From Anaerocolumna aminovalerica (GTDB taxonomy: Bacteria; Bacillota; Clostridia; Lachnospirales; Lachnospiraceae): a DNA stretch of 64,000 nt. Shown piece after piece: positions 8,818-16,868 of this stretch. The stretch spans positions 47,592 through 111,591 of the forward strand of contig NZ_FOWD01000012.1 in assembly GCF_900115365.1 (NCBI RefSeq), in the 5' to 3' direction. A program made the translations under genes and the position numbers. Every line of letters begins with the position of its first letter. Position 1 is the first letter of the stretch. The notes under the pieces were generated by a model. The model did not search any database and was not told where the DNA came from. It saw only the letters and a program-made list of their open reading frames with translations.

Positions 8818-10158
8818 ATGGTTACTTTCAGAAATATTGTATATGTATTAGCTATGGAAATACCGGAATTAATCAGTTCTTTTCTTATTTTATGGGGAAT
8901 CTTACAATGTAAATTGAAAAAAAGATTTTTACCTTATGGGGAAGCTTATGTTTGCCTGCTTCTTGTATTAGTTTTTACGGTATTAACTGGAAATGTGAAT
9001 AATTTACCCCCTATTTGTGTAATCTTGGAATTCCTTATTGTTTTTTTATGCTTTGAAGAACGATTTACAAAAAAAATAGTGCTTTATTTTACTGCCTATA
9101 TTAGTAGTTATATCATTAATACGATAATCAGAATTCTATTCTCTATTATATTTTATAAAAAAGATATTTCTTTGACAGAGTTATCTTATGAGGAATTGAT
9201 ACGGTTTCGTTTTATTATGTTAACGCTCAATATAGGTATTCTTTTAATTATAATCTTTTCTATAAGAAAATGGAAAAAGCAAATAGCTAATTGGTTAAAT
9301 AATATTTCCCTGAGTTATGTAGCCATAGCACTACCTGGATTACTTTGTTGTGCTGTAGTTCTGGCTTTTGTACAAATTAGCAGAAACTATTCTCTTAATA
9401 TGATTTGGGATAAAGTTGCCGGAATATGTGTAACTATTGTGTGTATATTTTTTATGGCTGGAACCGTTGCATTTATTTTTATTAATGACTCCCGAAAACA
9501 TTACCAAATGGAAAATCAATTAAAAGAACGGTTTTTACATATGCAAAATAGTTATTATAAAAATATTTTAGAAAGTGATAAGGAAATTCGAAAATTCCGC
9601 CATGATATAAGAGGGCATATGGGTTGTATGCGTATATTAGCGGAAGAAGGAAAATATCAGGAATTATCCGGCTACATCGGGGAAGTATTTTATGAAGTGG
9701 ACAACCTTCTAAATAGAAATTATGCCAGTGGCAATGATTTTGTGGATGCAACCTTAAATTATCTGGGAACAGAGGCTAAAAAAGATGGAATTGCCATAGC
9801 TTTGGAGGGGGTATTGCCGATCTTAAAAATTGCAGGCTCGGATTTATGTACCATATTTTTTAATACAGTCTCTAATGGTATAGAAGCATGCAGGTTTGTT
9901 AGGGAAAAAGAGAAAAGAAATATATCCATATCTATTTTATGTAATCAGAATATTCTGATCATTGCCATTGAGAACCCAGTTATAGAACCGGTTGACATGA
10001 ATATTTTGGGAAGGGGAACAACAAAGCCGGATAAAATACATCATGGATATGGAATTCAAAGCATTAAAGATACTGTAAAAAAATATGATGGGGAAGTAAA
10101 ATTTATAAATGAAGAGGGTAAATTTAGAGTAGAAGTAATATTATTAAATATAATATAA
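8818..10158 (+). CDS. Membrane sensor histidine kinase, AgrC-like (GHKL ATPase)
   Basis: 446 aa. Six to seven hydrophobic segments fill residues 1-225, and a coiled-coil linker follows. The phosphoacceptor His262 lies in 'FRHDIRGH'. The GHKL ATPase shows the N-box 'NTVSNGIEACRF' and the G-box region 'HHGYGIQSI'. This is the architecture of peptide-pheromone receptors such as AgrC and ComD. No AgrB/AgrD pair lies next to it, so the activating peptide is unknown; the 18-residue peptide encoded at 10492 or a RiPP product are candidates (inference). It forms an operon with the preceding regulator. Confidence 0.9.
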   Translation: MVTFRNIVYVLAMEIPELISSFLILWGILQCKLKKRFLPYGEAYVCLLLVLVFTVLTGNVNNLPPICVILEFLIVFLCFEERFTKKIVLYFTAYISSYIINTIIRILFSIIFYKKDISLTELSYEELIRFRFIMLTLNIGILLIIIFSIRKWKKQIANWLNNISLSYVAIALPGLLCCAVVLAFVQISRNYSLNMIWDKVAGICVTIVCIFFMAGTVAFIFINDSRKHYQMENQLKERFLHMQNSYYKNILESDKEIRKFRHDIRGHMGCMRILAEEGKYQELSGYIGEVFYEVDNLLNRNYASGNDFVDATLNYLGTEAKKDGIAIALEGVLPILKIAGSDLCTIFFNTVSNGIEACRFVREKEKRNISISILCNQNILIIAIENPVIEPVDMNILGRGTTKPDKIHHGYGIQSIKDTVKKYDGEVKFINEEGKFRVEVILLNII

Positions 10159-10276
10159 TTTTTATATTATAAATATTCTTGTGGTTCTCGCCAAGAGGTG
10201 AGAATCCCAAGAAGAAAGCAGTGATGTTAAAGCTTAAGAGGTGTGTCTTAAAACGGTTATACTGAGAGTGAATACT

Positions 10277-10350
10277 GCTATGCTGAATTTTATGAGAGAA
10301 TCTCCCATAAAGGTGGATTTTAAGATAATGAATTCAGTATAGCTATTTTT
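10277..10350 (+). terminator. Terminator after the two-component pair
   Basis: GCTATGCTGAATT (10277-10289) pairs with AATTCAGTATAGC (10331-10343), one G-T pair, enclosing a smaller hairpin, followed by TATTTTTA. Confidence 0.7.
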
Positions 10351-10402
10351 ATGCCCTAAAAACGGAGTTATGTGATGGCTTCCTAATTTTACGATTATTG
10401 CC

Positions 10403-10430
10403 ATTCACGACAAAAATTGGTTGTTCACGA
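10403..10430 (+). promoter_or_regulatory. Direct repeat resembling a LytTR (AgrA/VirR-type) binding site
   Basis: TTCACGA occurs at 10404-10410 and again at 10424-10430 on the same strand, each preceded by an ATTG nearby (10397, 10416). Two same-face direct repeats about two helical turns apart are the hallmark of LytTR sites. It lies 60-90 bases before the first RiPP-cluster reading frame and after the terminator of the LytTR pair. Confidence 0.6.
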
Positions 10431-10491
10431 AATTGGAATTGTATGGATATTTCTCCTATGGTATGTTTGTTTTAGAAAGGAGGTATTTAAT

Positions 10492-10548
10492 ATGATATTA
10501 TTTGATCTTTTAGATTTATTGCTATGGTTGTTTGGTGGACGTCGTTAA
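10492..10548 (+). CDS. 18-residue amphipathic peptide at the head of the RiPP cluster
   Basis: ATG with an ideal AAAGGAGG upstream encodes MILFDLLDLLLWLFGGRR and then TAA. It is very rich in Leu with a diarginine end and has no leader or Cys. It could be a regulatory leader peptide, a small amphipathic effector (PSM-like) or a signal sensed by the kinase upstream. No homology is claimed. It is supported only by its ribosome site, its composition and its place between the LytTR site and the protease gene. Confidence 0.5.
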   Translation: MILFDLLDLLLWLFGGRR

Positions 10549-10598
10549 CATAGGTCAATAGGATAAGGTATGGTAAATACCAAGGAGGTGGTCATTTA

Positions 10599-11714
10599 TT
10601 GCAGCTTAATCCGAATATTATTCTATTACATAATAAAGATTATATGATACATGATAAAGGGACAAGTAAGTATTATAAAATAGACAAGCTTGTATTTGAT
10701 TTCTTATGTAATGTAAAGGATGGCAATGAAGTTCAGAAAGACGGACAATACGATGAGCTGGTAACCTTTCTTTATAGTAATGGTATTTTATATGAAGATC
10801 AGGATGCCGGTAAAAGGAATTCCAATGATGTTCCTGTAAAACCAAAGAAGAATTTTCAATTAACACAGATTGATTTGATCGGAATTGATTTAAATAATTT
10901 TTTAGATAAACACAATAATATTACTAAATTCTTTTGTTCTGAATATTTAGCAGTGATTTATAGAATCAGCTTAACATTATCTTTAATAGTTACAATTTTA
11001 TGCATTGGATTTCTTATCATGAATTGGCATGAATTTGTGCACGTATTATCTGAAAGTATGAGCCTGAAACAAGGTGTAATCGCTTATTTTAGTTTGTTTA
11101 TAATAACTATTTTTCATGAATTTGGACATATTATGCAATGTAAAAAATACGCAGGATACGTTGGCAGATGCGGTATTATGTTATATTTTCTATTCCCGGT
11201 ATTATATACAGATATTACAATTACAAACAGTTTAATTAAAAAGGAAAAAAGTATAGTTATTATGGCAGGAGTGAAAAACCAATTACTCGTTAATGGGGTA
11301 TTAGGCATTATTGTTATTCTGCAAAATCTGTTTCAAGGACAATGGAACGATATTTTAATTATACTATTTTTGTTAAATACAATAATGATTCTTAGTAATT
11401 TAAATCCTTTTTTTAAATATGATGGTTATTGGTTATTATGTACCAAAATCGGTGTAGAAAGATTATATAGTAAAGCAATCGGCTGCGTTTTTAATTTTAG
11501 ACAATATTCCGACAACAGCAAGAATGAAAAAAGACTGTTTGTTTATGGAGTATCACTAATTTTATTTTATATTTTATCATGGGGAATTACTATTTCTTAT
11601 ATCTATTTTCTCCTGATAGAAAGAATCGGTCCATTTTATACAATGTCTATTATCCTGGTATTGTCCTTATTAATACTATATGAAATCTTTAACAGGTATA
11701 AGGAGAATAAATAA
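10599..11714 (+). CDS. M50-type intramembrane metalloprotease of the RiPP cluster (MpaP/YydH-like)
   Basis: 371 aa, TTG start with AGGAGGTG eight bases upstream. Residues 1-70 look like a PqqD-type winged-helix peptide-recognition domain (YKIDKLVFDFLCNVKDG... LYSNGILYEDQ). Six or so membrane helices follow. The zinc site is His173-Glu-Phe-Gly-His177 in a membrane segment, completed by Asp275 in 'NLNPFFKYDGYW', the counterpart of the site-2-protease NPDG motif. Such proteases occur in epipeptide (YydH) and daptide (MpaP) clusters, where they are thought to cut the leader during export. It should process the two precursors encoded next. First large gene of the cluster. Confidence 0.85.
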   Translation: MQLNPNIILLHNKDYMIHDKGTSKYYKIDKLVFDFLCNVKDGNEVQKDGQYDELVTFLYSNGILYEDQDAGKRNSNDVPVKPKKNFQLTQIDLIGIDLNNFLDKHNNITKFFCSEYLAVIYRISLTLSLIVTILCIGFLIMNWHEFVHVLSESMSLKQGVIAYFSLFIITIFHEFGHIMQCKKYAGYVGRCGIMLYFLFPVLYTDITITNSLIKKEKSIVIMAGVKNQLLVNGVLGIIVILQNLFQGQWNDILIILFLLNTIMILSNLNPFFKYDGYWLLCTKIGVERLYSKAIGCVFNFRQYSDNSKNEKRLFVYGVSLILFYILSWGITISYIYFLLIERIGPFYTMSIILVLSLLILYEIFNRYKENK

Positions 11715-11800
11715 ATTTTTAGAGCCGGACTTGTGCCAGAGCTTATTGTAGCAGCCATATGATAATTAACTGTAGTACAGTTTAAGGAAGAGGACACGTA
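11715..11800 (+). repeat. Degenerate copy of the dispersed intergenic repeat (copy R4)
   Basis: Shares TTGTGCCAGAGC and flanking bases with the copy at 32294-32378, then holds the perfect palindrome AACTGTAGTACAGTT (11768-11782) and a GAGG-like tail. Unlike the good copies, no start codon follows directly. Confidence 0.45.
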
Positions 11801-11866
11801 AGAAATCTTTATAACTATTTTAAGATAGTAATATAAAGAAAAAATAATAAGAAAGGAGGGAAGTAT

Positions 11867-11983
11867 ATGAAAATTTCAAACTTATTTGAATTTGAAGTTA
11901 TAGAAACTGTGAAAGCACCTTGTGCTACATGTTTCTGGGGCGGTGCTGCCCTAGTTGCAGCAGCTGTTGTAGCGGCTACATAA
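11867..11983 (+). CDS. RiPP precursor peptide A, ends in Thr
   Basis: 38 aa, ATG with AGGAGGG upstream. The acidic leader-like half is MKISNLFEFEVIETVK. Then comes APCATCFWGG and a hydrophobic Ala/Val tail AALVAAAVVAAT ending in Thr at the stop codon. The invariant C-terminal Thr is the defining residue of daptide precursors, where it is decarboxylated, transaminated and N-methylated. The leader shares the pattern F-x-F-E-x-V/I-E with precursor B, so both are likely bound by the same recognition domain. Cleavage after Gly-Gly (25-26) would leave a 12-residue core; this is a guess. The two Cys residues are unique to this peptide. Confidence 0.85.
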   Translation: MKISNLFEFEVIETVKAPCATCFWGGAALVAAAVVAAT

Positions 11984-12018
11984 TGTACAGATAAATTTTA
12001 GGGAAAGGAGGTACATAT

Positions 12019-12141
12019 ATGAATTATTTTAGATTCGAAGAAGTGGAGTCTATCCTTGTTCCCGGACATGGAGGATCAGCAATCGCTGGGGTTGTAGTAG
12101 GCGGCATTGTAGTTGTTGGGGGCGTTGTGATAGGAACCTAA
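12019..12141 (+). CDS. RiPP precursor peptide B, ends in Thr
   Basis: 40 aa, ATG with AAAGGAGG upstream, 35 bases after precursor A. Leader-like MNYFRFEEVESILVPGHGG is followed by a Val/Gly/Ile-rich tail that ends ...GGVVIGT. As in peptide A, the last codon before stop is Thr. The tail would form a hydrophobic, membrane-active helix or strand, as in haemolytic daptides (inference). No Cys, Ser-rich or Thr-rich core, which argues against lanthipeptides or thiopeptides. A 13-bp hairpin follows and may stabilise a short precursor-only transcript. Confidence 0.85.
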   Translation: MNYFRFEEVESILVPGHGGSAIAGVVVGGIVVVGGVVIGT

Positions 12142-12156
12142 TAAATAGTTAAATCT

Positions 12157-12194
12157 TGCAAAGCAAACCAGATGATAATCCGGTTTGCTTTGCA
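12157..12194 (+). other. Perfect 13-bp hairpin after the precursor genes
   Basis: TGCAAAGCAAACC (12157-12169) pairs with GGTTTGCTTTGCA (12182-12194), 12-base loop, no T-run. It probably limits or processes read-through from the precursors into the exporter genes, giving more precursor than enzyme (inference). Confidence 0.65.
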
Positions 12195-12224
12195 TACAAT
12201 GCATAAAAATTATTAAAGGAGAAG

Positions 12225-12249
12225 TTGACTAAAGTTGTCACTTAGTCAA
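12225..12249 (+). promoter_or_regulatory. Hairpin lying between the ribosome site and start codon of the exporter ATPase
   Basis: TTGACTAA (12225-12232) pairs with TTAGTCAA (12242-12249). The only good SD, AAAGGAG (12215-12221), is 39 bases from ATG 12261, but folding of this hairpin would bring the two close together. Confidence 0.45.
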
Positions 12250-12260
12250 TACAAATAAAT

Positions 12261-13181
12261 ATGATATTAAAAGTTAAGCATATAACCAAAAGATATAAAG
12301 ACATCCTGGCTGTAGATGATGTTTCCCTGGAAAGCTCCGGGGGAAGAATATATGGACTTTTAGGGCGTAATGGTGCCGGAAAAACTACTTTAATAAAAAC
12401 TATAATGGGAATTATAAAACCAGACAATGGTAATGTAGAGATAAAATTTGAAGACAATGAAAAAGGGGAAAAGAGTATCGGTTATTTGCCTGAGGAGCGG
12501 GGGCTATATCTTAATATATCAGTTAAGGATCAATTATTGTTTATTGCAAGACTAAATGGCTTAAGTAAGGAAGAAGCCATGAAAAATATAAGTTTTTATT
12601 TAAAGGAGCTGGGTATCTCTAATTATTTAGATAGAAAGTTAAAACAGCTATCAAAAGGAAACAAGCAAAAGATCCAGTTAATAAGCGCATTGATTCATAA
12701 TCCTTCTTTAATTATCTTAGATGAACCTTTTAGCGGACTTGATCCTGTAAACGTAGCTATTTTTAAAAATTTAATATTAAAATGCAGAGATTCAGGCAAA
12801 TTAATACTTCTTTCCAGCCACAGACTGGAAGATGTTGAAGAGATATGTGATGAAGTTTTATTTTTGAAAAAAGGCAAAGCTTTTATTCAGGGACCGGTAA
12901 AACAAATAACGAAAGATTATACAACCAATAATGACATCTTAATTATTACGGATACAAATGCAGATACTTATTTTAAAAAATTAGATCTCATATATAGAAA
13001 AACAGATGACTGTTCTTATTTTGTAAAGTATGAGTTTTATGGTAGGATTATGAAACTATTGAATGAACTATTGCTTAATAATATTAATCTGGTTCAGTTT
13101 AAGATAGTACAAACTACATTAAATGACATTTTTGTAAGGGAGCTAAATGATGAAAATGAAAAAAGCCTTATTGGAAGCTAA
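12261..13181 (+). CDS. ABC exporter ATP-binding subunit (RiPP cluster)
   Basis: 306 aa. Walker A 'GLLGRNGAGKTT', Q-loop region, signature 'LSKGNKQKIQ', Walker B 'SLIILDEPFSG' and the H-loop 'SSHRLEDVE' are all present. The C-terminal ~90 residues form the accessory domain common to NatA/CcmA-like ATPases. Upstream in-frame sequence hits TAG, so ATG 12261 is the only usable start even though its ribosome site is distant (see hairpin 12225). It pairs with the overlapping permease gene and should export, or confer immunity to, the mature peptides. Confidence 0.88.
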   Translation: MILKVKHITKRYKDILAVDDVSLESSGGRIYGLLGRNGAGKTTLIKTIMGIIKPDNGNVEIKFEDNEKGEKSIGYLPEERGLYLNISVKDQLLFIARLNGLSKEEAMKNISFYLKELGISNYLDRKLKQLSKGNKQKIQLISALIHNPSLIILDEPFSGLDPVNVAIFKNLILKCRDSGKLILLSSHRLEDVEEICDEVLFLKKGKAFIQGPVKQITKDYTTNNDILIITDTNADTYFKKLDLIYRKTDDCSYFVKYEFYGRIMKLLNELLLNNINLVQFKIVQTTLNDIFVRELNDENEKSLIGS

Positions 13182-14367
13182 ATTTACTTACGTTAATTAT
13201 GTAAAGGGAAGTGCTTTTCGAATCATACTATTTATTGGAGTCATACTTATTATCGGATTGGTTAATATTGATTCTATAAATGAATTTCTTTTCGCAGATG
13301 CAGAGAAATATAAAGCAGGTGTATATCTGGAGAATCAGGAAAGTATTAGTGCAAAAATGATTATGCAGGCCCACTCAGAATTGTTTGAATATATTATTCT
13401 AAATGATAATAAAAGTGAAGAAAACATAAATAATCTTAAAAGTAGGGATTCCATATATGATGTAATTGTAAAATTCGATGAAAACACCGGTAAGGTCTCT
13501 TTCTATTATGAATCCGGTATCAGTGCACAAGGTATGAATGAATCTGCTGGTTTTATGCAAGAAGCGGCTAAAGTGTATCTCTTAGAGAAGGAAGGGTATG
13601 ATGAGAATGAGATTTCAAAACTGGTTACACCAAATATAGAATTTATTCCTTTTAATATGGTAAACCAGTCAATTATTAATCTGGTTGCCAATATGCTATT
13701 ATTCTTCACCATTTTTATATATGTGGTACATATAGGTAACACCATAACCGAAGAAAAAACAAGCAGAATAGCAGAAACTTTATTATCTTATATATCACCT
13801 TTAGAAATGTTAATAGGAAAGTTGGCGGGAATGCTTGGAATACTCCTTACACACTTAGCTTCATTTTGTATTGTATATCTGATATCCACCAGTGTTTTCC
13901 AGTCCTATGCCTTATTTGACAGCATTGTAAGTGCATTTAATGCAAAGACTCTTTTTATGATGCTCTGTATGTTTATCATCGGATATGTGGAATATGGATT
14001 TTTATATGCGGCAAATTCATCCTTTGCAGATACAGTACAGGATATTGGACAAGCTTCTATAGTACAATCCATATTAATTGTAATTGCATTTTACTTTTCA
14101 CTTATTTTACAAATGCATTATGACAGTAGGCTTGCACATATATTAATATTTATTCCTTTTGTTTCTGTATTCTCAAATATTGTTTTAACTGCCGCCTCAA
14201 ATATAAGTTGGCTCATGATACTTCTTGTTATTGCAGTTCAGATTATATATACGGTTTTAATTGGATATTTTTGCACCAAGAGATTTCGATATGGAATAAC
14301 GAAATACGGTGCTCAAAAAAGGAGTCGGAAAAGAAATGTATTCATTAATAGTTGGAGCAACCAGTGA
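13147..14367 (+). CDS. ABC exporter permease subunit, NatB-like (RiPP cluster)
   Basis: 406 aa, overlapping the ATPase gene by 35 bases. One N-terminal membrane helix (about 20-40), a large extracellular loop (about 45-170) and then five or six helices (about 180-390) give the ABC-2 type NatB/YhaP architecture. Basic C-terminus (KRSRKR). It is the only membrane partner for the preceding ATPase. Role: peptide export or self-protection. Start: ATG ATG AAA ATG with AAGGGAGC just upstream. Confidence 0.82.
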   Translation: MMKMKKALLEAKFTYVNYVKGSAFRIILFIGVILIIGLVNIDSINEFLFADAEKYKAGVYLENQESISAKMIMQAHSELFEYIILNDNKSEENINNLKSRDSIYDVIVKFDENTGKVSFYYESGISAQGMNESAGFMQEAAKVYLLEKEGYDENEISKLVTPNIEFIPFNMVNQSIINLVANMLLFFTIFIYVVHIGNTITEEKTSRIAETLLSYISPLEMLIGKLAGMLGILLTHLASFCIVYLISTSVFQSYALFDSIVSAFNAKTLFMMLCMFIIGYVEYGFLYAANSSFADTVQDIGQASIVQSILIVIAFYFSLILQMHYDSRLAHILIFIPFVSVFSNIVLTAASNISWLMILLVIAVQIIYTVLIGYFCTKRFRYGITKYGAQKRSRKRNVFINSWSNQ

Positions 14368-15064
14368 GATAGCAAAAGAATTTATAAAACAGAATCCCGG
14401 TAAAAAATATATTCTTACAGAGATACCTAAAAATTATGATGCCTTAAAACAGTTTATAGAGGAAATACAAATTGATGGGACTGCTTTTGTATTGGATGTA
14501 AAGAATATAAGGGAAATAGAGGATTTATTTCAAAAATTTAATAGGGAAGATGTAAAGATTGAGGAACTTATCTATATTGCAGGTATTAACTATTTATGTG
14601 AAGCGGTTCAAACAACAGAAGCAATTTGGGATGAAGTGAATGCCATTAATTTAAAGGGTTGCTTTTTTGTAATGAAAGAAGCAGGGAAAAATATGATCTT
14701 ACATAATGTAAAGGGAAGAATCGTAAATATAGCCTCTCAACATGGTATGGTAGGAAACCTGAATCGGGCAGCATATTGTGCCAGTAAGGCCGGGTTAATA
14801 AACCTGAATAAAGTTTTGGCATTGGAATGGGCACCTTATGGAATCCGGGTCAATTCGGTTTCTCCAACCTTTATTCTATATAATAAAAACGAAGAGTTTT
14901 TTATGAACGCAATGGCAAAAAAAGAATATTTAAAAAATATACCTATGAAACGCTATTGTAATGCACAAGATGTAAGTAATGCCATCTCTTTTTTACTGGC
15001 AGAAGAAAATGAAATGATTACAGGGCATAATTTAGTAGTTGACGGAGGCTGGACAATTAAGTAA
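14336..15064 (+). CDS. Short-chain dehydrogenase/reductase, candidate oxidative decarboxylase of the RiPP
   Basis: 242 aa from ATG 14336 (SD AAAAAAGGAG at 14315-14324; an upstream in-frame GTG at 14309 lies before the SD). The N-terminal nucleotide-binding motif is 'LIVGATSEIAKEF', 'NIASQHG' carries the catalytic Ser region, and the Tyr-x-x-x-Lys pair is 'YCASK' with 'RVNSVSPT' after it: a classical SDR. In daptide clusters a dehydrogenase oxidises the C-terminal Thr hydroxyl so that the resulting beta-keto acid loses CO2. This enzyme is placed to do that here, by context only. It overlaps the permease end by 32 bases, showing tight operon packing. Confidence 0.82.
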   Translation: MYSLIVGATSEIAKEFIKQNPGKKYILTEIPKNYDALKQFIEEIQIDGTAFVLDVKNIREIEDLFQKFNREDVKIEELIYIAGINYLCEAVQTTEAIWDEVNAINLKGCFFVMKEAGKNMILHNVKGRIVNIASQHGMVGNLNRAAYCASKAGLINLNKVLALEWAPYGIRVNSVSPTFILYNKNEEFFMNAMAKKEYLKNIPMKRYCNAQDVSNAISFLLAEENEMITGHNLVVDGGWTIK

Positions 15065-15115
15065 TTCATTTAATGTAAGATTATTGGGGATTAATTTAAT
15101 TTAAGGAGGGAGTCT

Positions 15116-16420
15116 ATGAAGAATAAGGTACTTTTGATTAATCTGCCTTGTCACTCTACCATGCAGGATTTTGTAGATAATAGTTTTCAATATAATCCGG
15201 CACTTGGCTTGTTGGCTATCACAGATTATTTGTCCATGTTTGATTTTGAAGCTTTGATATTGGATTATAACTATAATGAAATCAATTATGGAGAATTATT
15301 TGATTATATTGATAAAAAAGGGGTTACAATGATTGCCTTTACTGCTTATACGGAGAATTTAAACACAATGCTGAAATTTATCCGAATCATTAAGAAACAA
15401 TTTAGAAATGTTAAAATAGCAGTAGGGGGTCCTCATGCAACCCTTCGTCCGGAAGAAATTATTAAAAACCAGAATGTAGACTTTGTTTTATCAAGGGACG
15501 GAGAAGCAACTTTTCTGGAATTAATGCTTCACCTTGAAATGGGAGATAATTTAATATCTTTAGATAAAATTAAAGGTTTATATTATTCCCAGGGTGAAAG
15601 AAAGATACAAAACGAAAACAGAGAAGTAGTTTCAGACCTTAACCTCCTTCCCATTATTAATAGAGAAAGGGTGGATACAAAACGTTATAGATCCATAGTA
15701 TCTATTTATTCCAGTAAAGGATGTCCGGCCAAATGTATTTATTGTTCTGCTTCCGCTATATCCGGGGCTAAATATAGAATGCGCAATATTAAAAATGTTT
15801 TCTTGGAATGCCAGGTCATTTATAATCAGATGGAACCGGATACGGATAAATTATATTTTATTGATGACACTTTTACAGTGAATGTAAAACGTGTAAGGGA
15901 ATGGTGTTCCTTATGTAATGAGTATAAGTTAAAAATGAAGTGGAGCTGTGAGTCAAGAGTGGATGTTATGAATGAAGAAATCATTGATTTGATAGCCTCT
16001 ACAGACTGTTTCTCCATACAATTTGGGGTAGAAAGCGGAAATCAAGAGGTATTAAATAAAATTAAGAAGAATATTAAATTAAGTCATCTGGAAAGGATCG
16101 TTGATTATATTAAACAATATAAAATTGGTATTTTTTTAAGCCTGATTCTGGGACATTTTTGTGATACGGAAGAGACAATGATGGAAACCATTGAATTAGC
16201 TAAAAGACTTAGAAAGCTAAATCCTAATGTGGAATATGGAATATCCGTAAATACACCATTTCCGGGAACCTGGCAGTATGAAAACGCAGATAAGATAGGT
16301 TTAAGAATTACGGATAGAGATTACTCCAATTATGATTTAATAACACCGGTAATTGAAACAGAACATTTTAATAAAGCCAGACTGGAGGAACTTCGTAACT
16401 TGGCAAATTCATTTACATAA
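15116..16420 (+). CDS. B12-binding-type radical SAM enzyme of the RiPP cluster
   Basis: 434 aa, ATG with AAGGAGG. Residues 1-140 resemble the cobalamin-binding Rossmann domain of class B radical SAM methylases ('NPALGLLAITDYL', 'IAVGGPHATLRPEEI'). The 4Fe-4S/SAM motif is Cys203-x3-Cys207-x2-Cys210 (CPAKCIYC), followed by TIM-barrel strands ('LYFIDDTFTVN', 'IQFGVESG'). Such enzymes methylate unactivated carbons or catalyse related radical changes. In this cluster the target is presumably a residue in the hydrophobic core of precursor A or B. A radical SAM enzyme is not part of the core daptide pathway as I know it, so this suggests an extra modification. Confidence 0.85.
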   Translation: MKNKVLLINLPCHSTMQDFVDNSFQYNPALGLLAITDYLSMFDFEALILDYNYNEINYGELFDYIDKKGVTMIAFTAYTENLNTMLKFIRIIKKQFRNVKIAVGGPHATLRPEEIIKNQNVDFVLSRDGEATFLELMLHLEMGDNLISLDKIKGLYYSQGERKIQNENREVVSDLNLLPIINRERVDTKRYRSIVSIYSSKGCPAKCIYCSASAISGAKYRMRNIKNVFLECQVIYNQMEPDTDKLYFIDDTFTVNVKRVREWCSLCNEYKLKMKWSCESRVDVMNEEIIDLIASTDCFSIQFGVESGNQEVLNKIKKNIKLSHLERIVDYIKQYKIGIFLSLILGHFCDTEETMMETIELAKRLRKLNPNVEYGISVNTPFPGTWQYENADKIGLRITDRDYSNYDLITPVIETEHFNKARLEELRNLANSFT

Positions 16421-16570
16421 GGGGGAAGTGTGAAGGAAAAGCTTCTTCACAAATGGAAGACCATGTCTTCCATTCGGAAGAACTCCAAAATTAAAATCTA
16501 TTGGAATTCTCATTTTGAACTTTTTCATCTATTATTTTAGATGCCACCCCATGCGGGCATTATGTCGGAA

Positions 16571-16640
16571 AGGTTGATAGAAATTCATTCTTCAACCGGA
16601 GATTGTACTACGCATAAATTCACCAGACTTTGAAAGGAGC
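16571..16640 (+). repeat. Partial copy of the dispersed intergenic repeat (copy R6)
   Basis: AGGTTGA...TTCAACCGG, then a TAAATTCACCA-like segment, parallels copy R2 at 28497-28550 (TTCAACCGG ... AAATTCACTA). It ends at an AAAGGAGC ribosome site. The rest of the gap from 16421 holds a hairpin ATGGAAGA/TCTTCCAT (16453-16473) and no convincing gene. Confidence 0.5.
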
Positions 16641-16652
16641 ATGGTTATAAAG

Positions 16653-16868
16653 ATGATAATATTTCGGACGATTCAACATTTAAGTTATTTTAGTATTAAT
16701 TTACTTGTTTTAGAACATACCTTTAAAGCTCTGATTCATCAGGGATTGGGTATTTACGTTATCATACCCCAGAATGAGGTAGAAGAAATCATATACAAAA
16801 ATAAGAGCTATCTGGATGTGAACAAATTTTTGGAGGTATATGAGCATGATAAATTATATTGCAGTTAG
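16653..16868 (+). CDS. Small protein of unknown function in the RiPP cluster
   Basis: 71 aa from ATG 16653 (AAAGGAG 13 bases upstream; an ATG at 16641 is only 1 base from the SD). Hydrophobic first half, then 'IIPQNEVEEIIYKNKSYLDVNKFLEVYE'. The second half vaguely recalls small acyl-carrier-related proteins found in some clostridial peptide-maturation clusters, but no Ser phosphopantetheine motif is visible. It overlaps the next reading frame by a few codons, so the two are probably translationally coupled. Function unknown. Confidence 0.5.
   Translation: MIIFRTIQHLSYFSINLLVLEHTFKALIHQGLGIYVIIPQNEVEEIIYKNKSYLDVNKFLEVYEHDKLYCS

Noticed and set aside
8116..10158. Calling the first kinase/regulator pair a complete agr system
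   Set aside because: No agrB or agrD lies beside it; only the receptor and regulator halves are present.
10599..13181. Epipeptide (YydF-type) cluster
   Set aside because: The M50 protease and ABC genes fit, but precursor sequences differ and aminotransferase, SDR and methyltransferase genes point to daptides.
16430..16640. GTG-started 36-codon frame followed in the same frame, after TAG, by another 30 codons
   Set aside because: The second part coincides with an intergenic repeat copy (R6) and the first with a hairpin; neither has protein-like conservation I can see. Pyrrolysine read-through is not supported by anything else.
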